A DNA stretch of 64,000 nt from Spirosoma pollinicola (GTDB lineage Bacteria; Bacteroidota; Bacteroidia; Cytophagales; Spirosomataceae). The stretch covers positions 2,953,027 to 3,017,026 of the forward strand of contig NZ_CP025096.1 of NCBI RefSeq assembly GCF_002831565.1, given 5' to 3'. Both the position numbers and the translations under genes were made by a program. The notes below the pieces were generated by a model. That model did not search any database. It had not been told where the DNA came from and saw only the letters and a program-made list of their open reading frames with translations. This document shows, in pieces, positions 57,239-64,000 of the stretch. Numbering within the stretch: the stretch's first letter is position 1; every line of letters starts with the position of its first letter.

Positions 57239-58507
57239 ATGAAAAAAATCCTAATCTCTGCTTATGCCTGTATCCCGGATCTAGGATCTGAAGAAGGTAA
57301 TGGGTGGTTTTATTCATCCCTGATTAGCCAGCAGGGATACAAGGTCTGGTGCCTTACCCGAGACCTTGGTAAAACCCGTATTGAGCAGAAGTTACAGGAA
57401 TCGCCCTACCCTAACCTCACATTTGTGTATGTGACCCTTCCGAAGTGGATTGACAAAGCGTACTGGTTTGGTCTTTTGGGTATGTATTTTCACTACTTGT
57501 ACTGGCAATGGTCTGCCCTGAAAGCGGCAAAAAAATTAACCAAAGACCATCAATTCGACCTGGTTCACCACGTAAGCTACACGAGTCTTCAATTAGGCAG
57601 TTTTCTGTATAAACTCAAACTCCCCTTCATATACGGGCCGGTAGGTGGCGGGCAGATAGCGCCGGACAACATGCGCCATTATTTTAAAGAGTACTGGTCA
57701 AAAGAGAAAATGAGATCCTGGGTTAGTGATCTGATGCTCCGTTTCAATCCCGGATGCTACCAGTCGGTGCGTTATGCCGACTATGTGCTGGCCTGGAACG
57801 AAGATACCCGAAAAATGATCCACGGACTGGGCCGGACAAAACAGGTTGAGAAGGAATTCGGGGGCGTTGGCAAACACTTTATCCCGATAGATCCCATCAC
57901 TCGTCCTTCGCATAATTCGCTCGAACTGGTTTGGGTTGGCCGGTTGATGCCGCGCAAAGCACTTGAACTTTCGTTACATGGTCTCAGCAAAGTTGACCCC
58001 GGCTTACCCATTCATTTAACCATTGTTGGCGATGGCGAAATGGGCAAATACGTACCCGAATACATTGCGCAGTATAAATTGGAAAACCGGGTAACCTGGG
58101 TAGGCAAGGTAAACTATGAGCAGGTGAAAGAATATTATCGGAAAGCCGATGTCTTTTTGTTCACCAGCCTGCGCGATACCGGACCGGCTCAATTGATGGA
58201 AGCAATGGGCTACTCTCTTCCGGTAGTTACCCTGTTTCTGCATGGTCAGGCCGAGTTAGTAGATGACACAACCGGCATACGAGTACCTGTTACCGAACCC
58301 GAATCCGTGGCGGCCAATCTGGCAAAAGCCATTGAATGGATGTACCGTAATGAAGCCAAGCGGATGGAAATGGGACAGAACGCATTCCTGTTTGCGCATC
58401 GGCAGAAGTGGGAGTTGAAAATTAAACATATCACCCAGAAGTACTACAGCCCGATTCTGGACCAGTCTATTCGCAGGCCGCTCGCGATGAGCAACCTTAC
58501 CGAATAA
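57239..58507 (+). CDS. Glycosyltransferase family 4 (paralogue of 53289-54557)
   Basis: A 422-residue GT-B protein that starts MKKILISAYACIPDLGSEEGNGW. The donor domain contains ELVWVGRLMPRKALELSLHGL, IVGDGEMGKYV, TWVGKVNYEQVKEYYRKADVFLFTSLRD in pieces, and LFLHGQAELVDDTTGIRVPV. It has the same length and layout as 53289-54557. The ATG at 57239 is preferred; in-frame codons upstream from 57173 encode an unrelated hydrophobic stretch. It is cytoplasmic, with an unknown donor sugar. A 90-nt gap separates it from the next glycosyltransferase. Confidence 0.9.
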   Translation: MKKILISAYACIPDLGSEEGNGWFYSSLISQQGYKVWCLTRDLGKTRIEQKLQESPYPNLTFVYVTLPKWIDKAYWFGLLGMYFHYLYWQWSALKAAKKLTKDHQFDLVHHVSYTSLQLGSFLYKLKLPFIYGPVGGGQIAPDNMRHYFKEYWSKEKMRSWVSDLMLRFNPGCYQSVRYADYVLAWNEDTRKMIHGLGRTKQVEKEFGGVGKHFIPIDPITRPSHNSLELVWVGRLMPRKALELSLHGLSKVDPGLPIHLTIVGDGEMGKYVPEYIAQYKLENRVTWVGKVNYEQVKEYYRKADVFLFTSLRDTGPAQLMEAMGYSLPVVTLFLHGQAELVDDTTGIRVPVTEPESVAANLAKAIEWMYRNEAKRMEMGQNAFLFAHRQKWELKIKHITQKYYSPILDQSIRRPLAMSNLTE

Positions 58508-58596
58508 ACCAGCCAAAAATCAGTTGTGCTGCCGTGTGTGCACACAATCAGTATGGAAGAGCTATTTACTAAACCTGTCAAACAACAAACACAATA

Positions 58597-59847
58597 ATGT
58601 ATATCAGCATTTTAGGTTCAATCGCAACGAATGATCTGCTGACAGAAAGCGCACGGCAAAAAATGGGAGCATACCCCAAAGGTCAGGCGGGCGCTCCACT
58701 GATTAGTAATCTCATTAAAGAATACCTCGATCGCGGACACAAGGTGCTGGCCGTTACGCTGGACGACCAGTTGAATGACGATGAGCCACCGTTTGTATAT
58801 GAAGATCAACAACTAACGTTTGTGGTGGCACCAAAGCGGAAACGTACATTCAGCCCCAACGGGAAGCGTCCGGGTCGAACGGCCGATTTCTTTCGCTTCG
58901 AGCGGAATCAGTTGTTAACCATCCTCAAACGCTACAAACCGGATGTCGTTCATGCGCACTGGACATACGAGTATGCTGCGGCAGCGCTGGCCTATAGTCC
59001 CGATGCCGTTATAACCGTACACGATAATGCCATGGTCATTTTCAAGTACGTCCGCACGCTGAACCGTTTTTTCCATCTGTTGCTGGCCCGTTACGTGTTT
59101 CGGACAGGACGCCGGTTTACGGCCGTTTCGCCCTACATGGCTGCATCGGTGCAAAAATGGACAAGTTCCCTGGTAACGGTGATCGCCAATCCGGTTCCAA
59201 TGCCGAAGAAGCAACCCGCGCCAGCGCCCACAATGGCGCCTATTATTAGTATGGTCGTTAACGGCTGGGACGATCGGAAGAATAACAAAAAGGCCCTTCT
59301 GGCCTTCAAAAGCATTCAGCAGATACACCCGGAGGCTGTATTGTGGGCTTTCGGAACAGCTTTCGAACCCGGTACCCATGCCGATGCCTTTTGTCGGGAA
59401 CATGAGATTCCGAACGTCGTATTACATGGCTCAACGCCTTATGTAGAGGTGCTGGAGAAAGTAGCCCAAAGCACGCTGCTATTGCACGCGTCGCTCGAAG
59501 AGTCATTCGGGATGGTACTGGCCGAAGCCATGAGTTACGGGGTGCCGGTTGTGGCCGGGAAAGACAGTGGAGCTGTAGCTTGGGTTGTAGAAGACGGTGG
59601 TTTGCTGGTCGATGTAACGAAGATCGAAGAGATGGTCAGTGCAGTTGACACGCTCCTGTGCGACCAGGAACTGTATGATCACTATTCAGCTAACGCAATT
59701 CGAGTTATAAAAACCCGCTTCAGCATTGAGCGTATTGCCGATCAGTTTATTGATCTCTACAAACACGCCCCTGTAAATCCGGAACCTGCCGAACACACGA
59801 ACGATAAGCAAACCAGCCTAAGCCTCGATACAGCTTATAAAGGATAA
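58597..59847 (+). CDS. Glycosyltransferase family 4
   Basis: A 416-residue GT-B enzyme unlike the two paralogues in its N-terminal half (SILGSIATNDLLTESARQKMGAYPKG, PDVVHAHWTYEYAAAALAY). The donor-binding half includes MVVNGWDDRKNNKKALLAFKSI, VVLHGSTPYVEVLEKVAQSTLLLHASLEESFGMVLAEAMSYGVPVVAGKDSGAV in pieces with the E-x7-E pair, and a closing FSIERIADQFIDLY. It probably completes the repeat unit. It is followed 25 nt later by the GT39-like membrane protein. Confidence 0.9.
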   Translation: MYISILGSIATNDLLTESARQKMGAYPKGQAGAPLISNLIKEYLDRGHKVLAVTLDDQLNDDEPPFVYEDQQLTFVVAPKRKRTFSPNGKRPGRTADFFRFERNQLLTILKRYKPDVVHAHWTYEYAAAALAYSPDAVITVHDNAMVIFKYVRTLNRFFHLLLARYVFRTGRRFTAVSPYMAASVQKWTSSLVTVIANPVPMPKKQPAPAPTMAPIISMVVNGWDDRKNNKKALLAFKSIQQIHPEAVLWAFGTAFEPGTHADAFCREHEIPNVVLHGSTPYVEVLEKVAQSTLLLHASLEESFGMVLAEAMSYGVPVVAGKDSGAVAWVVEDGGLLVDVTKIEEMVSAVDTLLCDQELYDHYSANAIRVIKTRFSIERIADQFIDLYKHAPVNPEPAEHTNDKQTSLSLDTAYKG

Positions 59848-59872
59848 GCTATTAAACACTATAGCTACGCAG

Positions 59873-61456
59873 ATGAAACAGCAAAGAAATGAAACCCAAT
59901 GGCTAAGCCTCGCCTTGTTGCTTATCGTCTCCGTTAGTCTTATCAGTTCGTTGTTCTTTAAAGAAAAATGGCTGTGGATGGATGAAGTTCTGAGTTATAT
60001 CCTGATTTCGGACTCGTCGATAACCCATATGAATGATGCGCTCGTCAGCAGTATGGACCAAAATCCCCCTGTTTTCCCAAATATATATTGGATGCTTGGT
60101 CATTTGATAACAGAGAACCCGCAATTTCTTCGGGCAGCAACGGTTGTCGTATTTGCCATCACGCTGACCATATTTTATCGCTATACAACCCGGTTGATTG
60201 GCAACCCGACAACAAATTTTGTACTGATTACGGCTATTGTTGCGCTTACCTATCTGAATTTGTCTTTATCGACGCAGATACGCGGATACGCGTTGTTTCT
60301 GCTCGTCTGTGTCGGGTATTTTACGCTGATTCACCGGCTCATTACGTCGCCGGATCGGGCTGGATTGGTCGTCGCTTTCGGTCTGCTGGCGCTGCTTCTG
60401 GTTTTCACCCATAGTTTTGGGTTGTTCTACGCAGCCGCTTCAGGGGCTTTTTTCGCAGGTTTATGGCTCTGGTCTAAAAACAGGCAGTACCTGATTGTGC
60501 TGGCTGTTCATGTACTGGTTCTATTGGTCTGGCTCGTTGTATGGTATCCGAATTTCGTTATTCAAACCGAAGCTGGCAAGCCGCATTCGTGGATTCCGAT
60601 ACCAACGTTTTCGTCCTTCTTTACCATCGTTGGCGAATTGGCACCAAGCCTGTCGTCATCGCTGGAGCGCCAGTCGGTTTTTCAGATTCTGCCTTTCCTC
60701 CGCTTCTTCTTACTTATCGGGCTGTGGGCTTATATCGCTCTGCCACGGCTGGTGAAAAGCAGTTTCGGGGAGCTTATCCGCGATAAGGCATTTACGTTTT
60801 ACCTGCTGGCGGGCTTCTTTTATCTCGTGCCCATTATCATTTCGCTCGTGGTATCGCTCTTCTTCAGGTCGGTGTTCATTAGCCGGTATTTGTGGCCGGG
60901 TCATTTGCTGGTGGTGTATCAGTTGGTGTACGCTTTTTACTTTTTCCGCGACCGCTGGCAGCTAAGCGCCCCGCGTCTGGCTTTCGCCACCCGGCTTCTG
61001 CCGCTGTACATGCTTTTGCTGGCAGGTTTCATTTTCTACCAGAATCGAAAACTGACTGCGTTTCCGAGTGGTGTATTAAGCTATCTGCCTCAATTAGACA
61101 AACGGTATCCTGTTTTCGTCGAAACGGCCGATTACTTTCTTCCGATCTGGTTTCACGACAAAAAAACAAAGATTCGCTACCTGCTCGATTGGGAAACGGC
61201 CATGAACAAACGCAATATTTTACAGGCAACAGTAGCGCATAAAGTGCTGAAATCTGTTCGGGAAAAATACAACGTCAATAACATTTTAACCAGTCAGGAT
61301 TTCAACCAGTCCATGGTTCCTCACTTCTATGTAATTGACGAAAGCAGTAATTACCAGATTGAACATTTTATTGAAAACGGCCGGGTTCAGATCATCCGGG
61401 AACTCCCGATCGGCATAAAGGGCCATCGGATTCTGGAGTGCATACTGCGGTCATAA
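59873..61456 (+). CDS. GT39/GT-C-like integral membrane glycosyltransferase
   Basis: A 527-residue protein with about 10-12 hydrophobic helices up to residue 390 and a soluble C-terminal part of about 130 residues. The acidic motif in the first external loop is WLWMDEVLSYIL, the D-E pair that identifies ArnT/PMT-like GT-C enzymes. This family uses polyprenyl-phosphate sugars as donors on the outer side of the membrane. It could decorate the lipid-linked unit or a protein with one sugar. No polyprenyl-phosphate sugar synthase (DpmA-like) is encoded next to it. Confidence 0.8.
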   Translation: MKQQRNETQWLSLALLLIVSVSLISSLFFKEKWLWMDEVLSYILISDSSITHMNDALVSSMDQNPPVFPNIYWMLGHLITENPQFLRAATVVVFAITLTIFYRYTTRLIGNPTTNFVLITAIVALTYLNLSLSTQIRGYALFLLVCVGYFTLIHRLITSPDRAGLVVAFGLLALLLVFTHSFGLFYAAASGAFFAGLWLWSKNRQYLIVLAVHVLVLLVWLVVWYPNFVIQTEAGKPHSWIPIPTFSSFFTIVGELAPSLSSSLERQSVFQILPFLRFFLLIGLWAYIALPRLVKSSFGELIRDKAFTFYLLAGFFYLVPIIISLVVSLFFRSVFISRYLWPGHLLVVYQLVYAFYFFRDRWQLSAPRLAFATRLLPLYMLLLAGFIFYQNRKLTAFPSGVLSYLPQLDKRYPVFVETADYFLPIWFHDKKTKIRYLLDWETAMNKRNILQATVAHKVLKSVREKYNVNNILTSQDFNQSMVPHFYVIDESSNYQIEHFIENGRVQIIRELPIGIKGHRILECILRS

Positions 61457-61504
61457 TGAACGCTTGACAAATAATATCCAACATTAACTTTTTAACAACT
61501 TGCT

Positions 61505-63193
61505 ATGAAACATCTCACAAAACTAATGACCGTCCTGCTCCTGCTGTTGAGCGTATCGGTAGTCATCATCTCCTGTAAAAAGGACCCGGATCCAACACCG
61601 ACACCAACGCCCCCGGTTACATCAATAACCAGTATCGATCCGGCTACGGCTCCGGTTGGGAGCACCATTACCGTTACTGGTACTAACTTCAGCACCGATC
61701 CGGCCAGCAACACAGTAAGTATTGGGGGCGTGGTAGCCACTATTGTATCGGCTTCATCAACACAATTGGTTGTCATTGTACCCGCAGGTGCTGCCAATGG
61801 TCCGGTATCTGTAACGGCCGGCGGGCAAACTGCCCAGAGTGCAGCTTCATTCACCGTTGCTTTGGCGGCTCTGAAACCGGTAAAGGAAGTAAAGGGAACA
61901 ACCTTTGCAAACATGACCTGGAGAAAAGATACGATTTATCAGCTTCGGGGTATGGTGTATATACCTGCCGATTACAAGCTGACCATCGAGGCCGGAACCG
62001 TTATTAAAGGCTCCGGGCCCGAACTGGACCCCGCCGGGACCAACTATCCGGGGGCTCTTGTCGTTGAGCGACGCGGCCAATTGATTGCACAGGGCACGGC
62101 AGCTCAACCAATTATCTTTACTTCGGCGAAAACCGCAGGTCAACGCGCTCCCGGCGACTGGGGTGGCGTAGTTCTGGTTGGGAAATCGCCGGTAAACCAA
62201 TCGAGGCTGGCAGTGAACCCGAATGGCGTTCGGGGTACTGTAGAAGCTTATGGCGAACCCGCCGACAACTCGGGTACACTGCAATACGTACGGATTGAGT
62301 ATGCGGGTGCTGCCCAACCAACGACACCCGCTACGCGGCTTGGCGGGTTGACCCTCATTGGCGTGGGTACAGGTACCGTTATCGACCATGTTCAGGTGTC
62401 GTATAGTGCCAGCGATGCGTTTTCGTGGTTTGGTGGTACGGCTAAACTGAAAAATCTGGTTTCCTTCCGGAATACCGACGACGACTGGAGTATCGACTGG
62501 GGTTATGTAGGTAATGCACAGTTTGGCGTGTCGCTTCGTGATCCGGCGGTGGGCAGCACTGCGGGCTCAAATGGATTTGAAGCTGAGTCGTATCAATCGA
62601 CCGAGACGGGTGACATTACGTCTGTGACGGCCATTAACGGCTATACCCAAACCTCGCCGACCTTTGCTAACTTCAGTAATTTTGCTTTTTCGACGGCGCC
62701 TACTACAGGGCTTTATCAGGCTGGTATGTATCTGCAGCGCAATACGGCGATCAGCATTTATAACTCACTGATTTACGGTTATCCTGAGGGCCTGCACCTA
62801 TCGAGCGCCACAACGGGGGCACAGGCCAACCTGACAAGCGGTACGCTGAATTTAAAAGGGATTATTCTGGCCAATGTGCTCACTCCGGTAGTGGGTGCAG
62901 GTGCACTGACAAGTGATCAGGTGACAGCTTATTTTGCCACTGGCGAACGCGCAAATCAGATTGTGCAAACAGCCGATGCGGCATCGCTTTTACTGAATGC
63001 AGCCAACTTCAGCCTAACAGCTCCCAACTTTTTGCCGCAAACAGGCTCTCCCTTGCTAACAGGTGCAGTGAAGGATACTAAAATAGCCGATACGTTCTTC
63101 ACACCAGTGACCTACCGTGGTGCTTTTGGAACAGATAACTGGACGTCAGGCTGGACAAATTTCGCTCCGCAAACGATGACATACGACCGATAA
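61505..63193 (+). CDS. IPT/TIG and beta-helix lipoprotein, last gene of the locus
   Basis: A 562-residue predicted lipoprotein with lipobox VIISC (cysteine 24), then a PTPTPTPP linker, one IPT/TIG domain (ITSIDPATAPVGSTITVTG to FTVALAAL, about residues 38-120), and a long beta-helix-like region. That region includes LTIEAGTVIKGSG, GALVVERRGQLIAQGTAAQPIIFTS in pieces, GDWGGVVLVGKSPVN, and LQYVRIEYAGAA. The region is typical of Bacteroidota surface proteins with a right-handed helix; no catalytic motif is clear. Ending the exopolysaccharide operon, it could hold or process the finished polymer at the surface (inference). Confidence 0.8.
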   Translation: MKHLTKLMTVLLLLLSVSVVIISCKKDPDPTPTPTPPVTSITSIDPATAPVGSTITVTGTNFSTDPASNTVSIGGVVATIVSASSTQLVVIVPAGAANGPVSVTAGGQTAQSAASFTVALAALKPVKEVKGTTFANMTWRKDTIYQLRGMVYIPADYKLTIEAGTVIKGSGPELDPAGTNYPGALVVERRGQLIAQGTAAQPIIFTSAKTAGQRAPGDWGGVVLVGKSPVNQSRLAVNPNGVRGTVEAYGEPADNSGTLQYVRIEYAGAAQPTTPATRLGGLTLIGVGTGTVIDHVQVSYSASDAFSWFGGTAKLKNLVSFRNTDDDWSIDWGYVGNAQFGVSLRDPAVGSTAGSNGFEAESYQSTETGDITSVTAINGYTQTSPTFANFSNFAFSTAPTTGLYQAGMYLQRNTAISIYNSLIYGYPEGLHLSSATTGAQANLTSGTLNLKGIILANVLTPVVGAGALTSDQVTAYFATGERANQIVQTADAASLLLNAANFSLTAPNFLPQTGSPLLTGAVKDTKIADTFFTPVTYRGAFGTDNWTSGWTNFAPQTMTYDR

Positions 63194-63242
63194 ACCGGTA
63201 CTCCGTTCATTGACCGGACAGTTTGATTAAACCACGGATTTC

Positions 63243-63284
63243 GATGGAAGCATGTCTATACTTTTGTATGAACATGCTTCCATC
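63243..63284. terminator. Hairpin after the exopolysaccharide operon
   Basis: GATGGAAGCATGT (63243-63255) pairs with ACATGCTTCCATC (63272-63284), 13 bp. An inner ATAC/GTAT pair lies in the loop. It starts 50 nt after the last stop. No T tract follows, so it may be a 3'-end stabilising structure rather than a classical terminator. A TACTTTTG box at 63259-63266 lies in the loop. Confidence 0.5.
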
Positions 63285-63449
63285 ACATCTGGTTATAGGT
63301 GAAATAAACGCCCAGTTCTGCTTTCAGTGCTAACGAATGGGAGTTACATACGGGTTTAGATTAGCATATATACCTACTAAATCTATATTCATACCATTTT
63401 ATCCAACATTTTGCAAAAGCAACAGCTTTCCTTTTAAAGTATTGTTATT

Positions 63450-64000
63450 ATGAGCGTCATAAAACCCGCCCTTCAATTTCCAGAACTTATTACCCACTTA
63501 TCGGGGGCAAATAATTATAGCTGGCTTCATTTCAGGAATGGCGAGAAGAAGCTTCTGGCCAAACCCATCAGTTATTTAGAATGTGAGTTACCAGGGTTCA
63601 TTCGGGCTCATAAAACTGTTTTGATCAATCCGGATTATGTGAAAAGTCTGCATCAGCCACCCCGCCAGAAAATGGCGGGAGAGATTCAACTGGAGAATGG
63701 TATTACTTTTCCGGTTAGCCGCAGACGCTGGAATCAGGTTGTCGATGCATTAGCTTATCGACTTTCGCCCATTAGCGATAGGGCCGTCGTACATCAGGTT
63801 GAAGTTTCGGTTAGTCCAAAAACAGCCAACCGGAGTGAAGAGAATGGCGCACAGCAGTCGATTCTGCTGGTGACAGATGATGAGCCAAATGCGTTGTTGG
63901 TAGCTCAAATGATGAAAAAGCATTGGTCGACTTATCAATTTCACACGACTCAGCAGGCAAAACAACTACCTGATTTATTTAATCAAGTATCTGAACAAGA
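63450..64000 (+). CDS. LytTR domain followed by receiver-like domain, C-terminus cut off
   Basis: The frame opens with ATG at 63450 and has no stop before the window end (183 codons seen). Residues 1-105 form a LytTR DNA-binding domain: LSGANNYSWLHFRNGEKKLLAKPI, LPGFIRAHKTVLINPDYV with the LytTR R-x-H-K pattern, and NGITFPVSRRRW. After a linker of about 30 residues, QQSILLVTDDEPNALLVAQMM (137 onward, with acidic D143-D144) reads as the start of a response-regulator receiver or its remnant. The order is the reverse of the usual receiver-then-LytTR arrangement. The phosphorylation site lies beyond the window, so its integrity is unknown. Confidence 0.75.
   Translation, partial: MSVIKPALQFPELITHLSGANNYSWLHFRNGEKKLLAKPISYLECELPGFIRAHKTVLINPDYVKSLHQPPRQKMAGEIQLENGITFPVSRRRWNQVVDALAYRLSPISDRAVVHQVEVSVSPKTANRSEENGAQQSILLVTDDEPNALLVAQMMKKHWSTYQFHTTQQAKQLPDLFNQVSEQ

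Overview
The window looks like chromosomal DNA of a Bacteroidota bacterium, most likely a Cytophagales member close to Spirosoma (inference; no rRNA or tRNA is present to settle it). The support is a type IX secretion C-terminal sorting domain on a secreted amylase, Bacteroidota-type promoter boxes (TAnnTTTG), lipoproteins with Bacteroidota-like lipoboxes, a SMUG2-type glycosylase, a Bacteroidota-type AMP nucleosidase and a YceI protein. I see no transposase, prophage, CRISPR array, tRNA or rRNA gene.

Left part (1-33.8 kb): ordinary housekeeping and accessory genes on both strands. In order: AMP nucleosidase (cut by the window edge), a small HsdR-N nuclease-fold protein, YceI with a MarR regulator, an Omp85-like outer membrane protein, a GNAT acetyltransferase divergent from Maf, two GH13 enzymes (one T9SS-secreted, one cytoplasmic), a short BLUF photoreceptor, a large PQQ-type dehydrogenase/PKD/cytochrome c fusion, a sulfatase, pyrB, a Uma2-family protein, a VWA protein, a SMUG2 DNA glycosylase, two lipocalin-like lipoproteins, YbjQ, a MoxR/ChlI-type AAA+ ATPase, an IPT/TIG lipoprotein, a D-2-hydroxyacid dehydrogenase, pdxA with a long disordered N-terminal extension, yicC, a 3-methyladenine DNA glycosylase, and a 1404-residue multi-PAS hybrid histidine kinase. 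This half carries many long, nearly perfect palindromes. Most of them abut or contain stop codons, and two share the same central core.

Middle (34-41.6 kb): two paralogous parallel beta-helix lipoproteins, an unrecognised one-TM protein, a stand-alone LytTR DNA-binding protein and a glycosyltransferase, separated by conspicuously AT-rich non-coding DNA.

Right part (41.6-63.2 kb): 18 co-directional, tightly packed and often overlapping genes form an exopolysaccharide locus of the Wzx/Wzy type. It contains an outer membrane export lipoprotein, a Wzc-like chain-length/tyrosine kinase, an initiating sugar-phosphate transferase, a WecG-family transferase, a GDP-mannose 3,5-epimerase-like enzyme, a cupin, a flippase, a polymerase/ligase-like membrane protein, six GT2/GT4 glycosyltransferases, an aldo/keto reductase with a GMC oxidoreductase, a GT39-like membrane protein and a surface IPT/beta-helix lipoprotein. 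A gene for a LytTR domain followed by a receiver-like domain (an inverted order) runs off the right end. Two LytTR genes therefore bracket the polysaccharide locus and are candidate regulators of it (inference).
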